This document shows, piece by piece, positions 8,230-17,942 of a DNA stretch of 64,000 bases. The position numbers were made by a program, and so were the translations under genes. Origin of the DNA: CAZDQL01 sp964507325 (GTDB taxonomy: Bacteria; Planctomycetota; UBA1135; GCA-002686595); contig CAZDQL010000003.1 in assembly GCA_964507325.1 (NCBI GenBank), positions 62,001 through 126,000 on the forward strand. The letters are read 5' to 3'. The notes below the pieces were generated by a model. That model did no database searches and was not told the origin of the DNA. It was given only the letters and a program-made list of their open reading frames with translations. Each line of letters starts with the position of its first letter. Position 1 is the stretch's first letter.

Positions 8230-10338
8230 ATGAACATCCTGGGACTGCACCCGCTCGACTTTGCAGTCATCCTGCTCTACGTGGCGGTCATCCTCTGGCT
8301 CGGCCACCGCGTGGGCAAGGGCACGAGGAACACCGAGGACTTCTACATCGCCGGCCGCAAGCTGGGCAAGTTCTACCAGTTCTTCCTGAACTTCGGGAAC
8401 GCGACGAACGCCGACCAAGCGGTGGCCGTCTCGCGCGAGATCTACCGCCAGGGCATCGGGGGCATGTGGATCCAGTACCTGGTGCTGTTCCTCACGCCCT
8501 TCTACTGGTTCACGACGATGCTCTTCCGCCGCTCGCGGCTGATCACCATCGGGGACTACTTCAGCGAGCGCTTTCGAAGCCCGTTCCTGGGCGGAGCCTT
8601 CGCGGTCTTCACCTTGGCGATGGCCCTCATCGGCGGGGGTGTCAGCTACACGGTGGCGTCCAAGACGATGATGGCGCTCACCCCCAAGGCGGAGAGCGAG
8701 TACACCGAGGCGGAGCGTCAAAGCGTCGAGCAGTATGACGAGTACCAGGAGCTCAAGAGCGAGCTGGCGTCCGGGCTCGAACCCGAGCAGGAGGCGCGCT
8801 ACGAGGAGCTCGGCGAACGGATCAAGCGCGGTGAGCTGCGCTCCTTCATCTCCACCACCGATCCGCTCCTGTTCTGTCTGGTCTACGCGCTGATCGTCGG
8901 GATCTACACCGTCCTAGGCGGGTTCACCGCGGCCGCGATCACGGACGCCATCCAAGGCATCCTGATCGTCACCTTCTCGCTGCTTCTGATCCCAATCGGT
9001 CTGAGCCGCGTCGGCGGCTTCAGTGGTCTGCACGACACGGTGCCGAACTTCATGTTCGAGCTCTTCGGATCGGCGGCCACCAGCGAGTACGCCTGGTACA
9101 CGATCCTGGCGATGGTGGTCGCCAACCTGGTCTCGATCGTGGCGGCTGCGCCGATGATGGCCACCGCCGGATCGGCGAAGGACGAGATGACCGCGCGCGT
9201 GGGCATGATCGGCGGGATGTTCTTCAAGCGCTTCATCATGCTCTTCTGGGCGCTGGCCGGTCTGCTCGCGATCGCGCTCTATGGCGGGCAGCTCCACGAC
9301 CCCGACCTGATCTGGGGTCACATGACCTACGACCTGCTCTTCCCGGGCGCCATCGGGCTGATGCTGGCCGGCATCCTGGCCGCCAACATGTCGACTCTGG
9401 ACGCCACCTCGGTGACCAACTCGGCGCTCTTCATCCGCAACCTCTACCAGCCCCTCGTCCCCGGAAAGTCGGAGCGCCACTACATCAACGTCGGGCGCGT
9501 GGTGATCGTCGTCATCCTGGGCGGCAGCTTGGTGACCGCGATGCTGGTGGACAGCCTGCTCGAGCTGTTCAAGTACTTCATCTCGCTGCCCGCCGTCTTC
9601 GGCGCGGCGATCTGGCTGGGTTTCGTCTGGCGGCGCCTGACGCGTTGGGCGGTGATCGTGCAAGTCCTGCTCTGTTTCACGATCTATGCCGTGGTTCCCA
9701 ACCTCTTCCAGGCGCTCGACGTCACACGCAACCACCCGCAGCTGTTGCTCGAGACTGAAGAACGGACCCAGATCATCACTACGGGCGCCCTGGCGGAAGA
9801 CGTCGAGGCCGGGCGCGCCACGGAGATCGGTCAGACGATCACCAAGCAGCATGTGACGCCGCCCACAGGCGTCTTCTTCGAGAAGGTCGTGCGCATCGAC
9901 CCCGAAGACCCCGATTCGCCCAAGCAGGGACAGGGCCGCTTCCATGCCGAGCTCTGGATCCTGAGTTGGGTGGGGATCGACTTCTCCGGCTATTCGAAGG
10001 CCGAGATGGTGGCGATCCGCTTCTTCTTCGATGCGCTCATCCCCTTCCTCTTGCTCTTCCTGCTGAGCGCGATCACGAGGCCGGTGGGGCGCAAACACCT
10101 GGATCGGTTCTTCGGGAAGATGCACACGCCGGTGCGGGGTACGCCCCAGGAGGAGGAGCGCGCACTGGAGGAAGCTGCCGCGCACCCCGAGAGATTCGAG
10201 GCGCAGAAGCTGCTGCCCGGCTCCAGCTGGGAGATCCTCAAGCCCGGACGCGCCGACCTGTGGGGATTCGGCGGCAGTTGGGTCCTGGTCGGATTCATCG
10301 TGTTCCTGCTGTGGCTGCTGGTGAACATCGGCGCGTGA
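8230..10338 (+). CDS. SSS-family sodium/solute symporter with two hydrophilic insertions
   Basis: A 702-residue integral membrane protein. ATG 8230 is chosen because it opens straight into TM1 (HPLDFAVILLYVAVILWLG) followed by the SSS hallmark TEDFYIAGRKLG. Other family features are GGFTAAAITDAIQGIL and the segment ANMSTLDATSVTNSALF. Two charged insertions are unusual: residues about 150-208, rich in Glu/Arg, and residues about 497-573, before the last helices. The C-terminus ends with another TM (SWVLVGFIVFLLWLLVN). The protein presumably imports the organic substrate handled by the URO-D-like protein or the neighbouring glycan operon with sodium. The next gene converges from the other strand, 26 bp away. 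Confidence 0.88.
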   Translation: MNILGLHPLDFAVILLYVAVILWLGHRVGKGTRNTEDFYIAGRKLGKFYQFFLNFGNATNADQAVAVSREIYRQGIGGMWIQYLVLFLTPFYWFTTMLFRRSRLITIGDYFSERFRSPFLGGAFAVFTLAMALIGGGVSYTVASKTMMALTPKAESEYTEAERQSVEQYDEYQELKSELASGLEPEQEARYEELGERIKRGELRSFISTTDPLLFCLVYALIVGIYTVLGGFTAAAITDAIQGILIVTFSLLLIPIGLSRVGGFSGLHDTVPNFMFELFGSAATSEYAWYTILAMVVANLVSIVAAAPMMATAGSAKDEMTARVGMIGGMFFKRFIMLFWALAGLLAIALYGGQLHDPDLIWGHMTYDLLFPGAIGLMLAGILAANMSTLDATSVTNSALFIRNLYQPLVPGKSERHYINVGRVVIVVILGGSLVTAMLVDSLLELFKYFISLPAVFGAAIWLGFVWRRLTRWAVIVQVLLCFTIYAVVPNLFQALDVTRNHPQLLLETEERTQIITTGALAEDVEAGRATEIGQTITKQHVTPPTGVFFEKVVRIDPEDPDSPKQGQGRFHAELWILSWVGIDFSGYSKAEMVAIRFFFDALIPFLLLFLLSAITRPVGRKHLDRFFGKMHTPVRGTPQEEERALEEAAAHPERFEAQKLLPGSSWEILKPGRADLWGFGGSWVLVGFIVFLLWLLVNIGA

Positions 10339-10364
10339 GGGGAGCGGTGGTCCTTGCGCTTCTC

Positions 10365-12872
10365 CTAGCCTGAAGGCTGCTCGAGCAGATCGACCTCCTC
10401 GAAGCGTCCCGCGCGACGGTCGAGCCGGAGCGTCTTCACCTCGCAGCCCGCGAGCTTCACCCTCGTCCGCGCACCGGCGCAGGGGATGGAGAGGGTGGTG
10501 GTGCGCGCCCTCCCCGTGGGCTCGAAGAGGCGGATGATCAGGTCCTCGTCATCCTCGGCCAACTTGAAGGCCGTGACCTGGACGACCCGATCGGAGAGGA
10601 GCGCCCCGGCGCGCGGTCTCTGGCCCCCTCCGGGGGGAAAGAAGGTCAGCGCCATCGGCGGCGCGTTGCGGACCAGCGCTTCGCGATCGATGTCCCTCAG
10701 GCGCCCGGTCACGGGCCCGGCGTTGAGCCAGAAGCGGAAGCGGTGCTCCCCCTGATCGATGCGCGGAGTGAAGCGGTCCTGCTCGACGATCGTGCACTCC
10801 GGTCCCGTGGGATGGCCGGCGTATGCCGGCGAGCGCAGCAGAGAGAGGCGCAGCTCGCCGCGCTGCATGTCCAATCCGTAGGTCCCGTCATTGATGCACG
10901 TCAGCGCGAGATCCTGGCTGTCGGAGACGACAGCGACCCACTGCTGCGCCAGCGCCTCGTCGCCGTTGGCGGGCAACTCCGCCACACCGAAGGCCACCTG
11001 GCCACGCAAGCCCGCATCGCGCAGGAGGGTCGGGATGGCGAGCTTCAAGAGGCGGTCCTTCTCGTTCCAGAGGACGCGCAGGGCGACCTCGACCTCCGTG
11101 CCCTGCTTCGGGAACGAGTACTGCTGGCAGATGAACGAGTCCCCGTAGCCGAAGAGTGTCTCGACCACGCTGCGCACCGGTCCGTCCTCGATCACGCGCA
11201 CCGAGGGGAGGAACCCACCCACGAGGCCCGAGAAGCGCGCCCCGGCCCGCTTGGAGAGCAAGCGGAAGGTGCCGGCCCGCTTGCGGAAGCGCGTCGTGCG
11301 CATCCCCCACGGATCGGCATCGTCGGTCATCACCAGCGACTTGCAGGCGCCCTTGGCGAGGACCTCGACACCGCGCACGCGCAAGGAGTCGATCAACCCG
11401 GTCCGGCAGTTGATCTCGGCCCGCAGTGCGTCGCTCTTGAACACGATCCGTCCGCTGCGCTCCCTCAGGCGCCTGGGGGGGGCTTTCGGGATCATCTCCA
11501 GCAGGCAGTCGAAACGGTTCATGCGCCCGGGCTCGAGGCGAGCGCGGAAGGCGATGCGCTTGCGGTGATCCTCGTCGATGTTGCAGCGCTCCTTCTCCGC
11601 CTGGACCGGCAACTCGGCTCGTCCGGCCCGCAGTGAGGGCTGCATGAAGCGGCTGGTCTTGTGGGGCCACTGCGGCTGGAGCTCGCACTCGACGATCGTC
11701 TCGACGGCAAAGGGGTGCGAGTTGTACACGAGCACGGGGAACTCGCCGCCGCGAGCCTTGCGCTGTCCCGCGGCCAGGGCGAAGAAGGCGCGGGCCTTGA
11801 CGCGAGAGAGGATCTCGAGGCCGTGATCGAGCGTGCGCACAGCCGTCCCTTCGACGGCTTCGATCGACGTTCCGGGAAGGCTGTCGTGGAACTCGCTCCA
11901 CGCCAGGTCGCGCATCGCCTCCCGGAGCTCGGAGCGTGGATAGGCCAACAGGTCCTGCGCGCAGGCCGTGGTCGCCATCCTCTCGGCGCTGATCAGCTCG
12001 CACTCCAGACGGCGATGAAGCACCTTGACCCGTCTCATCGAGGTGTAGCACCCCACGGCCCAGGGGTTGAGGTCTCCCTCGTGCCGCGGCAGCTCGGGAC
12101 GCGCTCGGCGCTGCTGGGCCACGTAGCGCTCCGGTGTGGAGTGACGGATGTCGACGCCGCGGATCGCGCGCATGGCGCGGGCCAGATCGCGCAGGTCCTT
12201 GCGCGACGGACCCCCGCCGTGGTTGCCGACGCCCCAGAGCAGCAAGCTGACCTCCTCGCCCCGACTCCCCGCGATCCACTCCTCCAGCCGCTCGCGCGCC
12301 TTCCCCGGGGCGGAGTTGTAGTGAGCGGTGGCCAGGGTGGCGCGGATGCACGAGCCGTCGTATCCGATCCAGTCGAACTCCGGTCCGGGCAGGGGGTGGT
12401 CCCCGAGGGGGGGACGGCAGTAGACGTAGGAGTCGTAGCCGCTGCGCGCCAGGATCTGCACCAGGCCTCGCGTGTGCCCGAAGGGGTCGAAGTTGATCGC
12501 GGTGGTCAAGTCCACGCCGAATCGATCAGCGAAGTACCGCTTGCCCAACAGGATCTGGCGCACGAAGGACTCGCCCGCGGGCATGTTGCAGTCGGGTTGG
12601 AGGAACCAGCCCCCCATGATGTGCCAGCGTCCGCAGCGCACCAGGCGTCGTATGCGCTCGAAGAGCGCAGGCTCGTAGAGCTCGACCCACTCGTAGAGCA
12701 CGGCTTCGTTGTGATTGAACACGAAGCCATCGAACTCCTCGCACAGGTCGGCCGCGGCCCGGAAGGTGGAGAGCGCCTCCGCGGCTCCCTCTTCCCATTC
12801 CCAGAGCCAAACGGGGTCTATGTGGGAGTTGCAGACCAAGTGGACCGTCGGCCGGGGTTTCGTTGCGCTCAT
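10365..12872 (-). CDS. GH38 alpha-mannosidase-like glycoside hydrolase
   Basis: An 835-residue protein. Start at 12872 follows GGAGGAAGC and begins directly before the first strand; the open frame upstream is not coding-like. GH38 signatures: NSHIDPVWLWEWEEG at residues 15-29 with zinc ligands His17 and Asp19, the probable nucleophile Asp129 in INFDPFGHTRG, and EFHDSLPGTSIEAVEG at the end of the catalytic/helical part, where the conserved His of the zinc site is expected. The C-terminal half is the beta-sandwich region common to GH38. No signal peptide, so it is likely cytoplasmic, trimming alpha-mannosides or other imported oligosaccharides. It converges with the symporter gene. Alternative: the related mannosylglycerate hydrolase activity within GH38. 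Confidence 0.85.
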   Translation of the reverse strand: MSATKPRPTVHLVCNSHIDPVWLWEWEEGAAEALSTFRAAADLCEEFDGFVFNHNEAVLYEWVELYEPALFERIRRLVRCGRWHIMGGWFLQPDCNMPAGESFVRQILLGKRYFADRFGVDLTTAINFDPFGHTRGLVQILARSGYDSYVYCRPPLGDHPLPGPEFDWIGYDGSCIRATLATAHYNSAPGKARERLEEWIAGSRGEEVSLLLWGVGNHGGGPSRKDLRDLARAMRAIRGVDIRHSTPERYVAQQRRARPELPRHEGDLNPWAVGCYTSMRRVKVLHRRLECELISAERMATTACAQDLLAYPRSELREAMRDLAWSEFHDSLPGTSIEAVEGTAVRTLDHGLEILSRVKARAFFALAAGQRKARGGEFPVLVYNSHPFAVETIVECELQPQWPHKTSRFMQPSLRAGRAELPVQAEKERCNIDEDHRKRIAFRARLEPGRMNRFDCLLEMIPKAPPRRLRERSGRIVFKSDALRAEINCRTGLIDSLRVRGVEVLAKGACKSLVMTDDADPWGMRTTRFRKRAGTFRLLSKRAGARFSGLVGGFLPSVRVIEDGPVRSVVETLFGYGDSFICQQYSFPKQGTEVEVALRVLWNEKDRLLKLAIPTLLRDAGLRGQVAFGVAELPANGDEALAQQWVAVVSDSQDLALTCINDGTYGLDMQRGELRLSLLRSPAYAGHPTGPECTIVEQDRFTPRIDQGEHRFRFWLNAGPVTGRLRDIDREALVRNAPPMALTFFPPGGGQRPRAGALLSDRVVQVTAFKLAEDDEDLIIRLFEPTGRARTTTLSIPCAGARTRVKLAGCEVKTLRLDRRAGRFEEVDLLEQPSG

Positions 12873-13149
12873 GCTTCCTCCTGCGGAGGTGTCATGATAT
12901 CGCCGCGATCGGCTCTCCAATCGCGCGCAGGCAGCGTGCCCCCGCGCGATCCACGTCTCCCCCGGCCTCGCTGGGCTCGACTGCGACGATCGCAGCCCAA
13001 CAGGCTGTCGCGAAGAAGAGCCGGCGCTACAATCGATGCACCAATTCCAGGAAGGGTCAGAGCGGTCCGCTCGCTCGCTGCGTGAGCTCGAAGGACGCGG
13101 CGGTCGACGGCGGTTGGACAGGAGACGGTCCCCGAACCCGGAGGCTCCC

Positions 13150-14238
13150 ATGTTCGCACACCTCGCAGCCCTCGCACTCTCGACCTGCATCTCCCTCGGT
13201 GAGGAGGAGTTCGGCAACAAACCCAGGCCCAACGACCCGGATTGGGCGCAGGGGGTCGTCGAGCTCGCCAACGACGCCCACCGGGTCTACCGTCGCTGGG
13301 TCAACGGCAACCAGGAGTTCTTCTTCCAGGGCGACTCCGCGGCCGTGAACCGTGCGCTCGAGCAGTTCGCCCGCGTCGAGGCCGATCTTCGAGAGGTGGT
13401 CCTGATGCCGAAGCGCGGGCGGACCGACAGCTTCGACAGCAAGAAGCGCATCGACTTCGACTGGCGGCTGTACGCACCCAGCGGGCTGTGCCTCGGCCCC
13501 GCACGGGCAGGCAACCCTCCCGTCTACCCTCCGCACGCGACCCTGACGGTGCACGTGCAGGGGGCGATCACCCTCGAGCGCCTCAGAGTCCCCGCCGGGA
13601 TCACCCTCATCGCGCCCGATCAGCTCCTCGAGCGCTACCAGAGGGCCGCGGAGCAGCGCGAAAAAGACTATGCGCTCACCATCGGGCACGCCGCGCGCAC
13701 GAGGCTCGCAACCGAGATCACGCCGCACAGCCCCGAGGAGCGAGAGCACTACGAGGCCCTGCGCGATTTCGTCCAGGAGCGTCGCGGAGTCGAGCTCGAG
13801 CTCGAGTGGAACGCCACGGAGCTGAGCTTCCGAGCTTCCCTGGTCAATCGTCGTGGGAGCGCCGTGACGATCCTCTTGCCGGGAGACGGCAGCGATCGTC
13901 GCCGACGCACACCGTTCATCGTTTGGGAGGTGAGCGATGCGAAGACGGGAGAAGCGGTGCCACCCCTTGGATTCATCGGCTGCGGCAACATGGATCCTCT
14001 GCTTCCCGACGACATCGTCACCCTGGCTCCCTCGGAGCGCTGCGACCTGGGTCGCTGGCTCGGCAAGCCTCACATCCCCGAGGACGGGGCGTACCGCGTG
14101 CGTCTCGTCTACGGCAACGTGCCAACCTGGCCCGCGATGGAGCGGACGACCGACGATGCGACCCTGGTCGAAGCGGTGCACGCGAGCACGCCGCTCTACG
14201 TGACGAGCGACGCGCTCGAGGTCACGGTTCGGCGCTGA
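13150..14238 (+). CDS. Secreted protein of unknown function
   Basis: A 362-residue protein. The ATG at 13150 is preceded by GGAGG and starts a short signal-like hydrophobic segment (MFAHLAALALSTCISLG); the longer frame to the left lacks such features. The mature part begins with a Trp/Asp-rich helix (WAQGVVELANDAHRVYRRW), then beta-rich sequence around an RIDFDWRLYAPSG segment and a C-terminal domain that resembles an immunoglobulin-like 'intracellular proteinase inhibitor'-type fold (LEWNATELSFRASLVNRRG ... LGRWLGKPHIPEDGAYRVRL). No catalytic motif was recognised. It stands alone between the mannosidase and the MocR regulator. Confidence 0.65.
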   Translation: MFAHLAALALSTCISLGEEEFGNKPRPNDPDWAQGVVELANDAHRVYRRWVNGNQEFFFQGDSAAVNRALEQFARVEADLREVVLMPKRGRTDSFDSKKRIDFDWRLYAPSGLCLGPARAGNPPVYPPHATLTVHVQGAITLERLRVPAGITLIAPDQLLERYQRAAEQREKDYALTIGHAARTRLATEITPHSPEEREHYEALRDFVQERRGVELELEWNATELSFRASLVNRRGSAVTILLPGDGSDRRRRTPFIVWEVSDAKTGEAVPPLGFIGCGNMDPLLPDDIVTLAPSERCDLGRWLGKPHIPEDGAYRVRLVYGNVPTWPAMERTTDDATLVEAVHASTPLYVTSDALEVTVRR

Positions 14239-14427
14239 CCGAGATCCCGTGCAGGTTGCGAGTGACGCGCGGGCGGCGATGCAGTGCCCACGGGGCCAGG
14301 CTGGGGCGCCCGTGGCGCCTGACAACTGGTCGGTGCGAATAGTCAAGAATCTGGCCGTTGACGCCATCCAGTGCCGCTCTATGCTCGCCTGAGCGCCCTC
14401 GGAACGCCTTCTGGGGAGCCCACGGGC

Positions 14428-15912
14428 ATGATCCTGATCGACCTGGACCGCCGCTCCGCCACCCCCCTCCACCGCCAGATCGTGGAGCGCACGCGGGAGA
14501 CGATCGCGAGCGGAGCGCTGCTCCCGGGGGAGCGGCTGCCGTCGACGCGCGCGCTCGCCGCTCGGCTCGGCGTCCACCGCTCGACGGTCGCCCTGGCCTA
14601 CCAGGAGCTGTGGTCGCTCGGCTTCGTCGAGCTGCGCCAGGGAGCGCGGCCGCGGGTGCGCGCGCGGCGCGAGCCCTTGGATCGGGAGGCCCGAGCCGAC
14701 GAAGGGCTGATCGACTGGGCGGCCGCCTCCTCGCCGGCGGCGAGCGAGGTTTGGCGTCAGTACCGGCTCTTCCCGGCGCGGGCCGCGGCGGGAGGAGAGG
14801 GCGCGAGCTCCATCTGCTTCGCGCGCATCGACATGGACCCGCGGCTCTTCCCGCTCGAGCGGTTCCGCTCTTGCCTGAACCGGGCGCTGGCGCGGCGCGG
14901 GAGCGAGCTCCTGAGCTACGGCGAGCCGCGGGGCTACCTGGCCTTGCGTGAAGCGCTCGCGCGCCGGCTCGAGCAGCACGGCATCGTCGCGGACCTCGCC
15001 GAGATCCTCCTGACCAACGGCTCGCAGCAGGCCGCCGACCTCCTCCTGCGCGTGATCGGTCGCGCGGGTCGGGCCGTCGCGGTCGAGGCGCCGACCTACG
15101 ACCACCTGCTGCCGCTCCTGAGCGCGCACGGCCTGCGCCCGATCGAGGTCCCGCTCCGACACGACGGCCTGGATCTCGACCTCCTCGAGGAGACGCTGGC
15201 GAGGGAGGAGCCCTGCCTGGTCTACACCATGCCGAGCTTCCAGAACCCGACGGGCCTCACCACGTCTCAGGCACACCGGGAGCGACTGCTCTCGCTGTGC
15301 GAGGCGCACCGCGTGCCGCTCTTCGAGGACGGCTACGACGAGGAGATGCAGTACTCGGGCAAGGTGGTGCTCGCGATCAAGTCGATGGACCGCAACCGGG
15401 TCGTCGTCTATTCCGGGACCTTCTCCAAGGTGCTCTTCCCCGGAGCGCGCGTGGGATGGGTCGTGGCGCATCCCGAGTGCATCGAGCGCATGGTCGCCGT
15501 CCGGCACTTCGCGGAGATCGCTCCCAACGCGATCCTGCAGGCGGCGCTGCACGAGTTCCTGGCCCGTGGCTTCTTCGATCAGCACGTCAGCCGGATGCAC
15601 CGGGTCTTCCGCAAGCGGATGCGCACGGCGCTCGACGCGCTCCGCACACACGTCGATCCCCGCTGGGCGCGCTGGACCGAACCGCGCGGTGGCTATCTGA
15701 TCTGGCTGAGCCCCAGGCCGGTCCCGGACGCCGGTCTCGACTGGTGCGCTCATCTGGCCTCTCACGGGATCGAGGTCGCCGCCGGGCACTTCTTCTACTC
15801 CTCGAGCCCGGCCCACCCGCACCTGCGTCTCTCGATCTCCACCCTGAACGAAGAGGAGATCGAGGCAGGCGTGCGACGGCTGGCAGCCGGGCTGCGGGAG
15901 ATCTACGGCTGA
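14428..15912 (+). CDS. MocR/GabR-type PLP-dependent transcriptional regulator
   Basis: About 494 residues. Two fused parts are visible: an N-terminal GntR winged helix (residues about 8-75; PLHRQIVERTRETIASGAL, LPSTRALAARLGVHRSTV) and a class I/II aminotransferase-fold effector domain with YTMPSFQNPTGLT, DGYDEEMQYSG and the PLP-lysine segment SGTFSKVLFPGARVGW. ATG 14428 is chosen because it starts the winged helix; an upstream in-frame ATG at 14371 would add 19 residues. MocR proteins bind PLP plus an amino acid or amine and switch a neighbouring aminotransferase or PLP-metabolism gene on. Here the next gene is a class III aminotransferase 15 bp downstream on the same strand, so cis-regulation of this unit is likely. 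Confidence 0.9.
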   Translation: MILIDLDRRSATPLHRQIVERTRETIASGALLPGERLPSTRALAARLGVHRSTVALAYQELWSLGFVELRQGARPRVRARREPLDREARADEGLIDWAAASSPAASEVWRQYRLFPARAAAGGEGASSICFARIDMDPRLFPLERFRSCLNRALARRGSELLSYGEPRGYLALREALARRLEQHGIVADLAEILLTNGSQQAADLLLRVIGRAGRAVAVEAPTYDHLLPLLSAHGLRPIEVPLRHDGLDLDLLEETLAREEPCLVYTMPSFQNPTGLTTSQAHRERLLSLCEAHRVPLFEDGYDEEMQYSGKVVLAIKSMDRNRVVVYSGTFSKVLFPGARVGWVVAHPECIERMVAVRHFAEIAPNAILQAALHEFLARGFFDQHVSRMHRVFRKRMRTALDALRTHVDPRWARWTEPRGGYLIWLSPRPVPDAGLDWCAHLASHGIEVAAGHFFYSSSPAHPHLRLSISTLNEEEIEAGVRRLAAGLREIYG

Positions 15913-15927
15913 CCGGGGGACGGATCG

Positions 15928-17184
15928 ATGCGCGTCTGGAACACCCACCCCCGGATGAACGTGACCCTCCACCGGGGTGCGGGAGCGTCCGTCTTCGACG
16001 ACACGGGTCGACGCTGCCTAGATCTGCTGGCGGGAACCTGGTGCTGCGTGCTCGGCCACGGTCACCCGCGCCTGGTGCGAGCGGTCACCGACCAGCTCGT
16101 GACGCTGGCTCACGTCGCGCCCTCCGTCCTCGTCCCCGAAGTCGACGACGCGCTGGAGAGGCTCGCGAAGGTCCTACTCTCCCCTCTCTCGCGCGGCGTC
16201 CTCCTGAACACGGGCAGCGAAGCGGTCGAGCTCGGTCTCAAGATGGCGAGGGCCGCGACCGGCGAACGGGCTGTCGCGGTGATCGAGCGCTCCTACTACG
16301 GAGCCACGATCTCCGCCCTCTCCCTCTCGGAGCTCGGGCGGACGGCGAGCTACCTCCCTCCGGTTCCCGACCTCCTGCGGCTCCCCGCGCCCCACTGCGC
16401 GCGCTGCCCCGCGGGACGGGAGGCGCCTTGCACGGAGGGCTTCCCCTGCCTGGACGACCTCGCCGCGCGGTCGGAGGAGATCGAGCGGGGAGCGCGTCCC
16501 CTCGCCGCCGTGCTCTACGAGCCCGTGCTGGCGAACGCGGGCGTCGTCGTTCCCCCCCTGGGCTATGGCCGGCGGCTCGCGGAGCTCACCCATCGCGCGG
16601 GCGCCCTGCTCTTGGCCAACGAGGTGACCACGGGCCTCGGCCGCACCGGACGCTGGGTCGCGTTCGAGCAGGAGGGGATCGTCCCCGACATCCTCGTCCT
16701 GGGGAAGGCGCTCGGCGCGGGCCTGCCCGTCAGCGCGGTCGTGACCAGCGCGGAGGTCGAGGAGCGCTGCCGGGGGCGCTTGCTCCACGTGCAGTCGCAC
16801 CAGAACGACCCCCTCTCGGGGCGGATCGTGGCCACGGTGCTCTCGATCCTCGAGGACGAGGACCTGGTGGCCCGGGCCGCGCAGCGTGGTGCGCTGCTGC
16901 TCGAGCTCCTGGAGCGGCTCGCGGAGGAAGGCCCCTGGTTCCAGGAGGTGCGAGGACGCGGGCTCCTGGTGGGAGTGGAATTCGCCGCGCAGTGGGCGGA
17001 GCGGGGCAGCGACGTGGTGTCCCGCCTCTTCGAACGCGGCTTCCTCGTCAACTACCAGCCCCACACCGCCGCGCTGAGGCTGTTCCCCCCCTACGTGATC
17101 GACAGCGCGGAGATCGAGTCCTTCGTCGCGGCCCTGAGAAGCGTGCTCCTCGACGTGGCCACGAGAGACCAACGAAAAGAGTGA
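15928..17184 (+). CDS. Class III PLP-dependent aminotransferase-like protein with Asp-to-Asn change
   Basis: A 418-residue fold-type I enzyme. Landmarks: LLAGTWCCVLGHGHPRLV at the N-terminus, NTGSEAVELGLKMARAATG (phosphate-binding region), a Cys-containing loop (about residues 157-173) seen in several omega-aminotransferases, NEVTTGLGRTGRW, the PLP lysine Lys260 in LVLGKALGAGLP, and QSHQNDPLSGRIV. The residue that normally hydrogen-bonds the PLP pyridine nitrogen is Asp in [LIV]xDEVQTG; here it is Asn231. This may lower or alter catalysis. It lies between the MocR regulator and a methyltransferase in a unit with short spacings, pointing to use or production of an amine or amino acid. Members include GABA, ornithine and dialkylglycine enzymes; the substrate is open. 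Confidence 0.85.
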   Translation: MRVWNTHPRMNVTLHRGAGASVFDDTGRRCLDLLAGTWCCVLGHGHPRLVRAVTDQLVTLAHVAPSVLVPEVDDALERLAKVLLSPLSRGVLLNTGSEAVELGLKMARAATGERAVAVIERSYYGATISALSLSELGRTASYLPPVPDLLRLPAPHCARCPAGREAPCTEGFPCLDDLAARSEEIERGARPLAAVLYEPVLANAGVVVPPLGYGRRLAELTHRAGALLLANEVTTGLGRTGRWVAFEQEGIVPDILVLGKALGAGLPVSAVVTSAEVEERCRGRLLHVQSHQNDPLSGRIVATVLSILEDEDLVARAAQRGALLLELLERLAEEGPWFQEVRGRGLLVGVEFAAQWAERGSDVVSRLFERGFLVNYQPHTAALRLFPPYVIDSAEIESFVAALRSVLLDVATRDQRKE

Positions 17185-17186
17185 CC

Positions 17187-17942
17187 ATGAAGCCGAAGAA
17201 CTCCTACGCCGACGACCGGCGGGCCGCGGCGTACGCAGCCCTGCGCTTCGAGGGGACCTACTACCTGGCCTACCGCGACCTGCCCGAGCTGATCGGAGAG
17301 CACGTGGAGGGGAGGAGGGCGATCGACTTCGGCTGCGGGACCGGCCGCTCGACGCGCTTCCTGCGCCGGCTGGGCTTCGCGGTGACGGGAGTGGACGTCT
17401 CGCGGGAGATGCTCGCGATCGCGCGCACCGCGGATTCCGACGGGGACTACGTTCTCGTGCGGGGGGACGAATCCGACGCGCTCTCCCGGGAGGCGGTGGA
17501 CCTCATCCTCGCCGCGTTCACCTTCGACAACGTCCCGATGCCGGACAAGCCGCGGATCCTGCGGGACCTCGCCGCGCGACTGCAGCCCGGGGGCGCGCTG
17601 ATCGTCCTCGTGTCCTCCCCCGAGATCTACCTCCACGAGTGGGCGTCCTTCTCCACCAGGGACTACCCGGAGAACCGCCACGCCCGGACCGGCGATCGCG
17701 TACGCATCGTGATCACCGACATCGAGGACGGTCGGCCCGTCGAGGACGTCGTGTGCGACGACGGGACCTACCGCTCCCTCTTCAGCGATGCCGGCCTGCG
17801 CATCGCGGAAGAGCGGCGGCCCCTGGGCGGGCTGGACGACCCGTGCGAGTGGGTCAGCGAGTCGCGCATCCCTCCCTGGGTGATCTACGTCCTCGTTACC
17901 GAGAACGCCGAGGCGCGCGCCGGCCGCTCCCACGGTCCCTAG
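17187..17942 (+). CDS. Class I SAM-dependent methyltransferase
   Basis: A 251-residue protein. ATG 17187 lies two bases after the aminotransferase stop, implying coupled translation. Rossmann-type SAM-binding landmarks are AIDFGCGTGRSTRFL (motif I), VTGVDVSREML (acidic residue for the ribose), LVRGDESDALS and VDLILAAFTFDNVP (motif post-I/IV), and DLAARLQPGGALIVLV (post-motif). The remainder includes a C-terminal region with Trp/Tyr-rich segments. It probably methylates a small molecule; the coupled MocR and aminotransferase genes suggest an amine/amino-acid derivative, which is inference. A 124-bp gap with a short inverted repeat follows before the next gene. Confidence 0.85.
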   Translation: MKPKNSYADDRRAAAYAALRFEGTYYLAYRDLPELIGEHVEGRRAIDFGCGTGRSTRFLRRLGFAVTGVDVSREMLAIARTADSDGDYVLVRGDESDALSREAVDLILAAFTFDNVPMPDKPRILRDLAARLQPGGALIVLVSSPEIYLHEWASFSTRDYPENRHARTGDRVRIVITDIEDGRPVEDVVCDDGTYRSLFSDAGLRIAEERRPLGGLDDPCEWVSESRIPPWVIYVLVTENAEARAGRSHGP

